Assembly (NCBI RefSeq): GCF_024518835.1
Contig: NZ_JANIGO010000001.1
Location: 186,001-250,000, forward strand
Direction: 5' to 3'
Source: Limnobacter humi
GTDB taxonomy: Bacteria; Pseudomonadota; Gammaproteobacteria; Burkholderiales; Burkholderiaceae_B
DNA: 64,000 bases
Shown: one piece after another, positions 26,441 through 35,867 of the stretch
Position numbering within the stretch: position 1 is the first letter of the stretch
How the letters are laid out: each line of letters begins with the position of its first letter
Position numbers and translations under genes: made by a program
Notes under the pieces: model-generated
Database searches by the model: none
The model's input: only the letters and a program-made list of their open reading frames with translations
What the model was told of the DNA's origin: nothing

Positions 26441-26935
26441 TTAGCTTCGTGAAATCACTGACAACGCCGCTTGTAGTTCGGCAGGCTTTAAGGTATCCAG
26501 CGGCAAAGCCAGCAACTGCAACAGCTTGTAACCAAGGGCCTGCCGCGTGATGTCAAATGCGGTGCGCTTGGCTTCATCACCACCTTGGGCATTGGACGGG
26601 TCCGGAAAGCCCCAGTGCACTTTCACCGGTGCACCGGGCCAGTAGGGGCAGGTTTCGGCGGCTGCGCTGTCGCACACGGTGATCACGATGTTCATCTGGG
26701 GTGCAGCGGGTTGAGCAAATTCATCCCAGCTTTTGCTGCGCACGCCCTCGGTTGAAATGCCCGCCGCGTTCAACACCTGCAGGGCAAACGGATTGACCTG
26801 CCCTTTGGGTGAACTGCCGGCACTGTGGGCACGCACATCTTTGCCCAAAGACTGGGCGAGGTGATTCAGCATGGCTTCGCCCAGCACACTGCGGGCGGAA
26901 TTGTGGGTACACAAAATAAGAACGTGGGTGGTCAT
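26441..26935 (-). CDS. arsC: Arsenate reductase, low-molecular-weight phosphatase type
   Basis: 164 aa. The P-loop CTHNSARS with nucleophile C9 is typical of LMW-PTPase-like ArsC. A second Cys pair (CDSAAAETC) supplies resolving cysteines, and ends of the catalytic region such as FPDPSNAQG fit the family. It reduces As(V) to As(III), probably with thioredoxin or glutaredoxin. It lies 12 nt downstream of arsR and 4 nt upstream of aqpS. Confidence 0.92.
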   Translation of the reverse strand: MTTHVLILCTHNSARSVLGEAMLNHLAQSLGKDVRAHSAGSSPKGQVNPFALQVLNAAGISTEGVRSKSWDEFAQPAAPQMNIVITVCDSAAAETCPYWPGAPVKVHWGFPDPSNAQGGDEAKRTAFDITRQALGYKLLQLLALPLDTLKPAELQAALSVISRS

Positions 26936-26947
26936 GGTGGCCCTGGA

Positions 26948-27268
26948 TTAACAACAGGTTGGAGAGGTTGCTGTTTCACACCCCTGCCCTGCACAACAGT
27001 TGTCCGTTAAAAATGTCAGCAAGGCATTCATGTGCGCAAAGCTGGCGGTGTAAAACAGGTTGCGGCTTTCGCGGCGCGCAACAATCAGCCCCGCATGGCT
27101 CAATTCCTTCAAATGAAAGGACAACGTGGCGGCAGGAATGCCCGCCTGCTCGGCCAACACACCGGGATTGAGGCCCTGCGGCCCGGCCACCACCAGCGCC
27201 CGGAAGATGTTCAGGCGGGTTTCGTGGGCCAAGGCAGCCAAGCTTTGAACAGCGTCTTTGTTTTCCAT
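26948..27268 (-). CDS. arsR: ArsR-family As(III)-responsive repressor
   Basis: 106 aa from the ATG at 27268. A winged helix-turn-helix of ArsR/SmtB type (LAEQAGIPAATLSFHLKELSHAGLI). The As(III) site is probably the C-terminal cysteine cluster C91, C92, C97 plus C105, C106, as in the Acidithiobacillus-type ArsR rather than the helix-3 CVC type of E. coli plasmid ArsR. It is first gene of arsR-arsC-aqpS and is likely to bind the AT-rich palindrome over its own start. Confidence 0.88.
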   Translation of the reverse strand: MENKDAVQSLAALAHETRLNIFRALVVAGPQGLNPGVLAEQAGIPAATLSFHLKELSHAGLIVARRESRNLFYTASFAHMNALLTFLTDNCCAGQGCETATSPTCC

Positions 27269-27288
27269 ATTTCGAATATTTTGGAAAT
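27267..27288 (-). promoter_or_regulatory. Candidate ArsR operator
   Basis: The AT-rich near-palindrome ATATTTCGAATAT (27267-27279) overlaps the arsR start codon and is followed by TTTTGGAAAT. Its position and composition suit autorepression by ArsR; the match is by eye. Confidence 0.4.
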
Positions 27289-27460
27289 GTGAGCAAATAA
27301 TGCCATTCAATGCCTGTGCTTGCAAGGGCTGTATGGCCCACGACGCAGAAATCCATTGTTCTGTTACGCCCTCCTGTGCCATGATCGGACACAAAGAGGG
27401 CAACCAAACCCAGCCCCGAATACAGGCTACGAACATCGGCCAATAATCCAGGAGGAAGAC

Positions 27461-28588
27461 ATGGATGTGAGCACCGCTCCCCGCGGCAATGCTGTATTTC
27501 GTCTTGTTAAAACAGTGAGCGATGCATTCGCGTTTCCACTGAAAGCATCCCACTACATTGAACTGGTTAACCCCTTGTGGGCCGACCACACCTTGCAAGC
27601 CCGCATTGAAAAAGTGTGGGATGAAACATCCACGGCCCGAACACTGACCTTGCGCCCAGGCGGCAACTGGCGAAGCTTCAAACCGGGGCAACACCTGCGG
27701 GTGGGCATTCCAATCGGAGGGCGGCACTTTACCCGCACCTACTCCATCAGCTCGGCCACCGAGCCCATGGACGGCTGCTTCACCATCACGGTGAAAGCCA
27801 TTCCGAATGGTTTTGTGTCCAACCACATTGTGCGTCAGCTCAAGGTGGGCGACTACATTCCCATCGGTATTCCGCAAGGGGACTTTTATTTGCCCGACGC
27901 CCAGCCGGTGCGCCCACTGTTCATTACCGCGGGCAGCGGCATTACCCCCATCATGAGCATGCTGAGCACACTGGACAAAGAGGAGCGCTTCCCCGATGCA
28001 TGCCACATTCACTATGCACCCCATGCGCAGGATGTGATTTTTTCCAAAGCACTGACCGCCCTGGAAAACAAATACAACCGCTACCACTTAAGCCGGGTGT
28101 TTACGCGGGAAGTGGGTGCCGACCTGAATGCACCAGTGTCTACCCACCACCACTTCAGCGAGGCTCAATTGATGAGCCTGTGCCCAGACTGGCGCGAGCG
28201 CGATGTGTATGCCTGCGGCCCACAATCCCTGCTGGATGCACTCGAAGCCTTTTGGGATCAACAAGGCTTGAGGCGCCAACTGCACACAGAGCGCTTCCGG
28301 GCAACCCTCGCCACCAGCAGCCAGCCGGGCCAGGCTGGGCGCGTGAGCTTTTCCAAAAGCGGCACGGTGGTGGATTCGGATGGCACCACCAACCTGCTGC
28401 GCATTGCAGAAGACAACGGACTGAACCCCGAGCACGGCTGCCGCATGGGCATTTGCCATGGCTGCGATGCCAAGCTGGTGGAAGGCTGTGTGCGCGACCT
28501 GCGCACCAACGCCCTGCTGAGCGAGGCCGGACAAGTGATTCAGATTTGCGTGTGTGCCTCGGTGGGCGACGCAACCATTGATGTGTAA
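27461..28588 (+). CDS. desC: Flavin- and 2Fe-2S ferredoxin reductase partner of the desaturase, copy 2
   Basis: 375 aa from the ATG at 27461, chosen for the strong Shine-Dalgarno AGGAGGAAGAC just upstream; the frame extends to 27320 without such support. Domains match copy 1: RTYSISSAT (FAD), GSGITPIMSM (NAD(P)H) and a C-terminal 2Fe-2S domain with HGCRMGICHGC and a distal Cys (QICVC). It feeds electrons to the desaturase 12 nt downstream. Paralogue of 13351-14526. Confidence 0.88.
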   Translation: MDVSTAPRGNAVFRLVKTVSDAFAFPLKASHYIELVNPLWADHTLQARIEKVWDETSTARTLTLRPGGNWRSFKPGQHLRVGIPIGGRHFTRTYSISSATEPMDGCFTITVKAIPNGFVSNHIVRQLKVGDYIPIGIPQGDFYLPDAQPVRPLFITAGSGITPIMSMLSTLDKEERFPDACHIHYAPHAQDVIFSKALTALENKYNRYHLSRVFTREVGADLNAPVSTHHHFSEAQLMSLCPDWRERDVYACGPQSLLDALEAFWDQQGLRRQLHTERFRATLATSSQPGQAGRVSFSKSGTVVDSDGTTNLLRIAEDNGLNPEHGCRMGICHGCDAKLVEGCVRDLRTNALLSEAGQVIQICVCASVGDATIDV

Positions 28589-28600
28589 GGGGAGAAAACC

Positions 28601-29761
28601 ATGGGTATGCCAACACATTTGAGTGCGGCCGACATTGAAGAGTTTGGCCGCGAAATGGACGCCATCCGCAATGAGGTGGTGGATTCACTGGGTGAGCGGG
28701 ATCGCCATTACATCCTGACCCTGATTCGGGTGCAGCGTTCCATGGCCCTGGCCGGGCGCATCATTTTGTTTCTCAGTCTGATTATTTTGCCGGGCAACGG
28801 GCTGGGCTTTGACAGTTGGGCAGCCTTCCTCACCATCGCTGGCGTGGGTGCCACCATGCTGGGGCTCGCCAAAATCATCGAGAACATGGAAATTGGCCAC
28901 AATGTGATGCATGCCCAATGGGATTGGATGCGCGACCCGGCGATTCAATCCAACACTTGGGAATGGGACAATGTGTGCCCCTCCGACCAATGGAAGCACA
29001 GTCACAATGTGGTGCACCACACCTGGACCAATGTGTTCGAGAAAGACCCCGACATTGGCTACGGGGTACTTCGGGTATCCGAACAACAGCGCTGGAAACC
29101 CCAGTTTTTGCTCAACCCCATCATCAACTTCATTCTGATGATGCTGTTCCAGTGGGGTGTGGCCGTACACGACATGGAACTGGACAAGGTGATTGAGGGC
29201 AAGAAAAAGCTGTCCGAGATTGGACCCATGGGCCAACGCATTTGGTGGAAAGTGAAGCGCCAATTGCTGAAGGACTATGTGCTGTGGCCACTGCTGGGTG
29301 CCGCATTCACAGTGCCCGTGACCGTGGTGATGAACCTGCCCATGTTGAGCAATGCGTGGCATGCGTTTGTGGTGGTGGCACTGGGTAACCTGGTGGCCAA
29401 CGGCATGCGCAACATTTGGTCCAATGTCATTATTTTTTGTGGCCACTTTCCGGAAGGGGTACACCATTTCACCAAGGAAGAGGTGGAAGGTGAAACCCGC
29501 GCGCGTTGGTACCTGCGCCAGTTGCTGGGCAGTGCGAATATCGGCGGCGGGAAAATTTTTCATATTTTGTCGGGTAACCTGAGCCACCAGATTGAGCACC
29601 ACCTGTTTCCGGATGTGCCCAGCAACCGCTACCCGGAAATGTCCCAACGGGTGCGGGCGCTGGCCGACCGCTATGGGCTGCCCTACAACACGGGCAGCCT
29701 CACGCGGCAGTTTGGCACCACCACCTGGAAAATCTGGAAGTTTTCCTTGCCGGTTAGCTGA
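28601..29761 (+). CDS. desB: Membrane fatty-acid (acyl) desaturase, copy 2
   Basis: 386 aa. Histidine boxes HNVMH, HNVVHH and QIEHH, with the family hallmarks NVFEKDPDIGYG and SGNLSHQIEHHLFPDVP. It is clearly paralogous to copy 1 but longer between boxes two and three. Good Shine-Dalgarno (GGGGAGAAAACC). It forms a two-gene operon with its reductase and lacks the DesT/FabR-like palindrome seen at copy 1, so the two modules are probably regulated differently. The last 8 nt overlap the converging DUF305 gene. Confidence 0.88.
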   Translation: MGMPTHLSAADIEEFGREMDAIRNEVVDSLGERDRHYILTLIRVQRSMALAGRIILFLSLIILPGNGLGFDSWAAFLTIAGVGATMLGLAKIIENMEIGHNVMHAQWDWMRDPAIQSNTWEWDNVCPSDQWKHSHNVVHHTWTNVFEKDPDIGYGVLRVSEQQRWKPQFLLNPIINFILMMLFQWGVAVHDMELDKVIEGKKKLSEIGPMGQRIWWKVKRQLLKDYVLWPLLGAAFTVPVTVVMNLPMLSNAWHAFVVVALGNLVANGMRNIWSNVIIFCGHFPEGVHHFTKEEVEGETRARWYLRQLLGSANIGGGKIFHILSGNLSHQIEHHLFPDVPSNRYPEMSQRVRALADRYGLPYNTGSLTRQFGTTTWKIWKFSLPVS

Positions 29762-30455
29762 GGCGTTTCAGCAGCGCCTTCATGATCAACACCTCGCGGG
29801 CCTGTTGAACCAGAACCTCATTGGCCAATTGGCGAATGTAGGGGGTTAAGGCCCGCCGGGATGGCAAGGTGCTCATGGCCATGGCGGCCTCGTGGTGGGC
29901 AATCATCCAGGTAAGAAAGCGCCGCTGCCGGTCTGTCATGGGGAGATTGGCATCGCCCAGCTGTTGCAGTTCTTCCGGCATTCTCAAGCCAGCCATGCCC
30001 AAGGGGCTTTGCTTGCATCGCTCCAGGAACAATTTCTCATCCACATTCAGTTCAGCATCTGCGGATTTCATCCACGCCATCAGATCGCCATTCAACGGCA
30101 ACACGGGCGCTTCGCGACCCAATAACCAGCCTTTGAGCTGCTCAACCTCTGCTGACTGCACCTGCACAATGCGGCGGGCCAATTGGACCACATTGGGATC
30201 GGGTTGGGAAACAGCAGGGCTGACCATGTAGGACGCCATCATCAAGGCTTGCTGATGGTGCACCAGCATGGCTTGCGCATAGCCCAGGTCTATGTCAGGG
30301 GGCTCTTCCCCGGGCTCATGTTCTGAGCCCAGGTTCTCGACCAGTGGTGGCTGCTGCATCACATAGCCCACCATTGCACCACCCAACATCATGCCCAGTA
30401 GCAACCAACCCAACGCAGCCCATGGGCTGGTGGCAGCAAACCTCACAGGGCTCAC
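29754..30455 (-). CDS. DUF305 family protein, membrane-anchored
   Basis: 233 aa. One N-terminal transmembrane anchor (~13-34), then an extracytoplasmic DUF305 domain, a four-helix ferritin-like fold, with the two signature segments MLVHHQQALMMA and MIAHHEAAMAMS. These His/Met-rich helices suggest metal (often copper) handling, but the family function is unproven. It is translationally coupled to the upstream LVIVD gene (start and stop overlap by 4 nt). Confidence 0.85.
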   Translation of the reverse strand: MSPVRFAATSPWAALGWLLLGMMLGGAMVGYVMQQPPLVENLGSEHEPGEEPPDIDLGYAQAMLVHHQQALMMASYMVSPAVSQPDPNVVQLARRIVQVQSAEVEQLKGWLLGREAPVLPLNGDLMAWMKSADAELNVDEKLFLERCKQSPLGMAGLRMPEELQQLGDANLPMTDRQRRFLTWMIAHHEAAMAMSTLPSRRALTPYIRQLANEVLVQQAREVLIMKALLKRLS

Positions 30456-32014
30456 CGGGGGACAACGGCCGGGTCATATCGCACCACCTGAAAGCCGGCA
30501 CACTGGGACGTGAACCAGATTTCATTCTTCTCCAGCACAAAACGGGGTTGTGAGGAGGTCCAATCAGCACCGAAACAATTGCCGCTGACATTGAATGTAG
30601 AACCACCTTTTTGGCCCGGTTTCATGGCCGGGTTGAAATAGGCAATTTCCCGCACGTGGGACGGGTTGGTGATGTCGAACAGGCGCAGGCCCGAGTTGAA
30701 ATAGCCACACGCCAACATCTTGGCGTCGGCCGGGTTGTCCACCTGGCAGTAGTGACTGTCGTAACCAAACAAGGCCAGGCCCACCGTGTCCATGGAGGCT
30801 GTCTGGCAATTCTCGGGTTGGTTGATGTCCAAGGTGAGTTTGGACAGCAGCACGGGCTTGCTGGGGTTGGACACATCAAAAATTCTGGGGATACCAAACG
30901 CCAACCGACCGGAACCACAGGTCACCACCCGGTTGGCCACGCTGGATGTACCGTCTGAGCCCAATTCATCGACCGCAATCAGGTAATCCTGCCCTTTGAT
31001 CTTGACCGGAATGGTGTGTTGGGCGGTGCTGCCGTCATTCCAGTAAGTGGCACTGATGAGTTTGGGCGTGGGGTCCGCTGCGCGATTGTGGATTGGGGAA
31101 AAATCGTAAATGGCAAAACCATTCGTGTTGTTGCCCTCGTTGCGGCCAGACCCTGACAAGGTGACATAACCCCGGGTTCCATCCGGACTGACCGACAACC
31201 CGTGTACACCCACCGGTGGCGAAAACTTGGTGATGAACTTGGGTGCAGCCGGATTGGATACATCAATGGCGTAATACTGGCCTTGCGTGAGGTCACCGCC
31301 ATAGTAGGTAAGACCATCGGGCGCCCACTCGCCCTCATGACCAATCACGGTGGTGTCTGACAATTTCCCCGAGTAGAGCAAACGCGGCTTGGTGCAATCG
31401 CCCTTGATGTCATACACATCAAACTCGGGGCCACCATTGTTGGAGCTGGTGCCATTCACCGCGGCCAGCAAACCGCGTGCCGTGTTTACTTTCAGAGACT
31501 CCCAGGGGTCTAACATGGACACTGAGGTGAGCCGCCCCGCATCGCGCGGCTTGGATGAATCGCTGACATCGATCACCACAGCGCCGGGTTTCATCAAGGT
31601 GGGGCGCTTGGGTTCTTTGGGTGCGACTGCAATCAACGCATAGGCTTGGCCATAGTAGGAACAGTCCTTGTAAGAGGTGTGCTGCCAACTGGCCCCCTCG
31701 CCTTCGTACTGGCCCACCAGGTCCATGTTGCAGTGGTAGCCGGTGAAACCCGCCAACCGGTCAGCCAAAGCCACCTGGCCTTGCAGGCCTTTTTCAGGTG
31801 CGTCGCTGGTGCGACAGGTTGCGCGGGGAATGGCGGTTTGAACCACGGTCCCGCCAGGCGACTCTGATGGGCGAACCACAGACCCCGCCGAACCGCCAGC
31901 CGAACTGTTGCTGCCCAAACACCCGGTTAACAGCAACACCCAGCAAGCGCTGCCTGCCAACCACAACCCATGCGCGTGCGCACCCCTGCCCTGCCCGTGT
32001 GAAATACCGGCCAT
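30452..32014 (-). CDS. LVIVD/beta-propeller repeat lipoprotein
   Basis: 520 aa. Signal peptide with lipobox LTGC, then repeats of the form (A/V)xxIDVSDxxxPxxxxxL, e.g. GAVVIDVSDSSKPRDAG, QYYAIDVSNPAAPK, RIFDVSNPSKPVL and LRLFDITNPSHVRE, typical of LVIVD-type beta-propellers. It probably sits in the periplasm or outer membrane as a binding scaffold. It pairs with a DUF305 protein, a combination that recurs in metal-related loci, but the substrate is unknown. It is divergent from the hydrolase lipoprotein at 32243. Confidence 0.75.
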   Translation of the reverse strand: MAGISHGQGRGAHAHGLWLAGSACWVLLLTGCLGSNSSAGGSAGSVVRPSESPGGTVVQTAIPRATCRTSDAPEKGLQGQVALADRLAGFTGYHCNMDLVGQYEGEGASWQHTSYKDCSYYGQAYALIAVAPKEPKRPTLMKPGAVVIDVSDSSKPRDAGRLTSVSMLDPWESLKVNTARGLLAAVNGTSSNNGGPEFDVYDIKGDCTKPRLLYSGKLSDTTVIGHEGEWAPDGLTYYGGDLTQGQYYAIDVSNPAAPKFITKFSPPVGVHGLSVSPDGTRGYVTLSGSGRNEGNNTNGFAIYDFSPIHNRAADPTPKLISATYWNDGSTAQHTIPVKIKGQDYLIAVDELGSDGTSSVANRVVTCGSGRLAFGIPRIFDVSNPSKPVLLSKLTLDINQPENCQTASMDTVGLALFGYDSHYCQVDNPADAKMLACGYFNSGLRLFDITNPSHVREIAYFNPAMKPGQKGGSTFNVSGNCFGADWTSSQPRFVLEKNEIWFTSQCAGFQVVRYDPAVVPR

Positions 32015-32105
32015 GTCTGTCCCCTCTGCCCTGATTTGGTTTTTGTTGTTGTGCTACCTGTGATACTTAGCTTGGGCGAGATTTCTGACGAATCGCTGAA
32101 TGGGT

Positions 32106-32135
32106 GTGTCAGGTTTTGGACATAAACCCAGACAC
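32106..32135. promoter_or_regulatory. Hairpin/operator-like dyad in a divergent promoter region
   Basis: GTGTC-A-GGTTT and AAACC-CA-GACAC form interrupted inverted arms around a 7-nt centre, in the 228-bp gap between the divergent LVIVD and hydrolase genes. A TTGACA box at 32151-32156 could be the -35 of the plus-strand gene. It is a regulator site candidate only; the rest of 32015-32242 shows nothing recognisable. Confidence 0.35.
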
Positions 32136-32242
32136 GTCAATGTCGAGTAGTTGACACAAATCGACCCGTCAATCATTACACCACATCCACTTTCACCCGC
32201 AACCGAGTAACAAAGGTACACGAACAATTCCCGGGCACACCC

Positions 32243-34441
32243 ATGAAATCCATCTGGACACTCAGTCTGGCACTGCTGTTGAGCGCCTGCTTGTCAAACA
32301 ACAATGATCAAACCGCATCGGGCGGCGCGCAGCCCACACCTGTCACGCCCAACGAGGTGCCCACGGTATCGAAGTTTTCGATCGCCAACCAGTGTTATGG
32401 CTTGCAGTCGGTGTTTAGCCGTCAATACGTCAAAACCGCGGGCAACCAATACACAGCCGCGCCAGCCACTGAGGCTGAGAGCTTTACCTTGCGCCCAACC
32501 TCGCTGGGGAATTACCTGCTGTATGGTCGGGACAAGCAGATGGTGACCGCGCAAGGCAGCACCACCGCCGCCAGCGCCGAGCCCACCGATGCAGCCATCT
32601 GGAAGGTGGAGTTTGACGACAAGAAAGGCGTGTTCCGGTTTTTTGATGCAACGGGTCAATTGCTGACCTTGGACAACACCCAAGGCCTGGTGCTCGCCAG
32701 CACAGACAGCGAGAAGAGCCAGTTCAAATTGATGGCGGCCAACAACTGCACGGCGTACCCGGAAATGCCGACCAGCATGGTGGGCAAGCCCTACCCCGGC
32801 AAAGGAATAGATCAACCCATCATCGGTTTTGCCGACACACACACCCACATGGGCATGTCCAGTGAAATGTCGCTCAAAGGGGATGTTGGCCCTTCGGCTG
32901 GTGGTGTGTTGTATGGTGAGGTGGTGCATCGCTTTGGCGTGCCCCATGCCCTGAAGGACTGTGCTGACTTCCACGGCCCCAATGGCATTCGCGATGCCAA
33001 CAACATTCTGGAACAAAACCCCACCGGCACGCATGACACCAAAGGCTGGCCCACATTTGTGGATTGGCCACGCCGCAACTTCCTGACCCACCAGGTGATG
33101 TACCACGCCTGGGTGGAGCGGGCATGGCGCGCCGGCTTGCGCCTCATGGTGATCCACGGCACCAACATTGCAGCCCTGTGCCGGGTTGGCCAGCTGTATG
33201 CCAACAAGCCCGAGGCCGATTGCACCGACATGGGTGTGGCCACCAAGCAGGTGAAGTACCTCTACGACATCCAGGACTATGTGGATGCGCAGTTCGGTGG
33301 CCCCGGTCAGGGCTGGTTCAGGATTGTGAAAAGCCCGGCGGAAGCCCGCCAGGTGGCCAACCAGGGCAAACTGGCTGTGGTGCCCGGCATTGAAGTGGCC
33401 CAGGTGTTCAACTGCGGCGTCACCATCCTGCCGGACGGCACCGAGCAACGCAAGTGCAGTGAACAGTCGATTGACGCAGAAATTGAAAAGCTGTGGGCAC
33501 TCGGTGTGCGCCACGTGTACCCCTTCCACGACATTGACAGTGCCTTGGGCGGCGCCGGTATTTTCAGCGGCGATGTGATCAACTTCCTGAACTTCCTGGA
33601 CACCGGTGCTTTCTGGAAAACCACGGAGTGCCGCGCCTACCCGAAAGACGAGCCGTCTGTTCGCGAGCCAGGCACCAAAATGACCACTGCGGTGCCAGGC
33701 ACCGGTTCAGACCCACTGACCAAGCTGTTGTTTGAAGCCGTGGGTGGCAAGGCACCGCTGTACCCGGACGGCATTCGTTGCAATGCCCGCACCGTAACCG
33801 ACCTGGGCATGTACGCGCTGAAGGCCATCATGAAAAAAGGCTTTGTGATCGACATCGACCATGCCGAGTACCACAGCAAAGACATCATGCTGGACCTGGC
33901 CGAACAGCAGACGCCCGCTTACCCCATGGCCTCGTCCCACGACGCGCATGGTGGTTTGACCAGCGACCAAGCCATCCGCATGCTGAAGGACGGCGGCGTG
34001 ATTTACCCCTACAAAGGCAACGGCATCAAGCACAAGGAATTTTTGCAGAAGCTGAAGTTCTGGCGCCAAAAGGCCGGTGTAACCAACACCCCGATTGCGC
34101 TGGGTTACGGTGCAGATGCCAACGGCTTTGGTGGCCACCCGGGCCCCCGCGGCGGCAACAGCAAACCGGTGCAATACCCCTTCACCCTGTTCCGGGGTGC
34201 CGACTGGGGCCCGCGTTACCAGTCGCTGCCCTCCATGCAGGTCAACCTGCTGACCATTCCGGACAGTGGCAAGTTCTGGCACATCGATGAGGTGGGCATG
34301 GCGCATTACGGGCTGGTGGCCGACTTTGTGGAAGAGGTTCGACTGGAAAGTGGCGCAGAGGGCCTGGATGCCCTGTACAACTCGGCCGAAGCCTATGTGC
34401 GGATGTGGGAGAACGTGTACTACCGCAGCAACCCGCGATGA
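32243..34441 (+). CDS. Metal-dependent hydrolase-like lipoprotein (amidohydrolase/dipeptidase-like TIM barrel)
   Basis: 732 aa. Lipobox LLSAC (C16), an N-terminal ~180-residue beta domain, then a barrel opening with FADTHTHMG (H200, H202), later VIPGIEVA-like, DIDHAEYHSKD and SSHDAHGG motifs, which look like successive metal ligands of an amidohydrolase or membrane-dipeptidase-like enzyme. The substrate is unknown. Its stop overlaps the start of the following membrane-protein gene by 4 nt, so the pair acts together. Confidence 0.65.
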   Translation: MKSIWTLSLALLLSACLSNNNDQTASGGAQPTPVTPNEVPTVSKFSIANQCYGLQSVFSRQYVKTAGNQYTAAPATEAESFTLRPTSLGNYLLYGRDKQMVTAQGSTTAASAEPTDAAIWKVEFDDKKGVFRFFDATGQLLTLDNTQGLVLASTDSEKSQFKLMAANNCTAYPEMPTSMVGKPYPGKGIDQPIIGFADTHTHMGMSSEMSLKGDVGPSAGGVLYGEVVHRFGVPHALKDCADFHGPNGIRDANNILEQNPTGTHDTKGWPTFVDWPRRNFLTHQVMYHAWVERAWRAGLRLMVIHGTNIAALCRVGQLYANKPEADCTDMGVATKQVKYLYDIQDYVDAQFGGPGQGWFRIVKSPAEARQVANQGKLAVVPGIEVAQVFNCGVTILPDGTEQRKCSEQSIDAEIEKLWALGVRHVYPFHDIDSALGGAGIFSGDVINFLNFLDTGAFWKTTECRAYPKDEPSVREPGTKMTTAVPGTGSDPLTKLLFEAVGGKAPLYPDGIRCNARTVTDLGMYALKAIMKKGFVIDIDHAEYHSKDIMLDLAEQQTPAYPMASSHDAHGGLTSDQAIRMLKDGGVIYPYKGNGIKHKEFLQKLKFWRQKAGVTNTPIALGYGADANGFGGHPGPRGGNSKPVQYPFTLFRGADWGPRYQSLPSMQVNLLTIPDSGKFWHIDEVGMAHYGLVADFVEEVRLESGAEGLDALYNSAEAYVRMWENVYYRSNPR

Positions 34442-35853
34442 AGGCAGCAGCAGCCCTGCTGTTGCTTGTACCGGGCGTGGCGTTCGGCCACGCCTTTGGT
34501 GAACCCGTCCAACTGCCCATGCCCTATGGGCTATACATCTGGGGCTCCGTGCTGGCCCTGGTGCTGTCGTTTGTGTTGCTGGCAGCCGGTGGCGGGAAAT
34601 CCCGTCTGCTGAATGCGCAGCTTGCATTGCCTTGGCCGGTGATGCAAGCAACCTCGCTTGAACGGATGCATCGCTGTGCAGCGCTGGTCTGGTTGGCGAT
34701 TTTGGTGGTGTGTGTGCTCACTGGTTTGTTGGGCACCCGCGACAGCATGCGCAACATCAACATGACCACCTTCTGGATTTTGTATGTGCTGGGTGGGGCC
34801 TACATGGCCATGCTGGTGGGCAATTGGTATACCCGCCAATTTCCCTGGCAGGTGCTGATGCTGCCCCACTGGAAAGGCCCATGCCACTACCCGCGCTGGC
34901 TGGGCCACTGGCCCGCCACCGTGCTGTTTGTGGCCATGGTCAGCATTGAACTGTTTCTGCACAACAACCCCCGACAGCTTGCCTGGATGTTGCTTGGGTA
35001 TGGGTTGATCACCTGCACAGGCATGGCCTTGTTTGGCACCCGCCGCTGGCTGCAGCGGGGCGACCCGCTGGCAGCCCTGTTCCGGGTGTTTGCAGCCTGT
35101 GCCCCGCTGCGGCGTTTGCCCAGCCAGCAAGGCCAAATTCGCTGGGACTTGGTGATGCCTTTTTCGCAATTGAAGCGCCTGCGCCTGTGGCACCCTGCGC
35201 AGGCTGTGTTCGTGTTTTTCCTGCTGTCGTCCACCGCATTCGACGGGCTGCGAGAGACCAAGGTGTACTTCAATGTGTTTTGGCAAGATCCGTTCGGCCT
35301 GCTCACCCTGGCATTTGGCGAGCACCCGATGAAAATCTACCCGGTGGTTCGCCCGTGGTTTTTTGCGTGGGAATTCGGATTGCTGCTGGCCTCACCGTTT
35401 TTTTACTTGGGGCTGTTCTGGCTTTTTCTTCGATTGGGGCAAAGCATCACTGGCAAGGCTCACGCCATGAGCCTGATGATGCGCCGCCACCTGCCCAGCC
35501 TGATACCGATTGCCGTGGTTTACCACGTGACGCATTACTACACCTTGCTGCTGAGCCAGGGCCTGAAAATTCGGGGGCTGGTGTCCGACCCCTTGGGCTG
35601 GGGATGGAACCTGTTTGGCACCGCCATCACCGGGCGCCTGCCCTGGCTGCCCGACATGGCCAATATTTGGACCAGCCAGGTGGTGCTGATTCTGGTAGGG
35701 CATGTGGCTGCCGTGTGGCTGAGCCACCAGGAAGCCTTGCGCATGGAAGGGTCGGCTGGCCGAGCGGCCTTGAACCAACTGCCCATGTTGGTGCTGATGG
35801 TGGTGTTTACTGCGGTGGGCTTGTGGGTACTGGCCCAACCCTTGCAGGGTTGA
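34438..35853 (+). CDS. Polytopic membrane protein with an HAFG-type N-terminus
   Basis: 471 aa. A cleavable signal or first helix (MKAAAALLLLVPGVAFG) precedes HAFGEPVQLPMPYGLYIWGS and about ten further transmembrane helices. This N-terminal pattern occurs in membrane proteins annotated from the fenitrothion hydrolase (FedB-like) family, an annotation I would not take as function. The ATG at 34438 overlaps the upstream stop (ATGA) and fits the signal peptide. It probably transports or supports the product of the neighbouring hydrolase lipoprotein. Confidence 0.6.
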   Translation: MKAAAALLLLVPGVAFGHAFGEPVQLPMPYGLYIWGSVLALVLSFVLLAAGGGKSRLLNAQLALPWPVMQATSLERMHRCAALVWLAILVVCVLTGLLGTRDSMRNINMTTFWILYVLGGAYMAMLVGNWYTRQFPWQVLMLPHWKGPCHYPRWLGHWPATVLFVAMVSIELFLHNNPRQLAWMLLGYGLITCTGMALFGTRRWLQRGDPLAALFRVFAACAPLRRLPSQQGQIRWDLVMPFSQLKRLRLWHPAQAVFVFFLLSSTAFDGLRETKVYFNVFWQDPFGLLTLAFGEHPMKIYPVVRPWFFAWEFGLLLASPFFYLGLFWLFLRLGQSITGKAHAMSLMMRRHLPSLIPIAVVYHVTHYYTLLLSQGLKIRGLVSDPLGWGWNLFGTAITGRLPWLPDMANIWTSQVVLILVGHVAAVWLSHQEALRMEGSAGRAALNQLPMLVLMVVFTAVGLWVLAQPLQG

Positions 35854-35867
35854 GCCAGCGCGGGGCT

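Noticed and set aside
27269-28087. A 379-aa protein with ArsR as its C-terminus
   Set aside because: The upstream part is antisense to the ferredoxin reductase gene; the normal ArsR start is at 27268.
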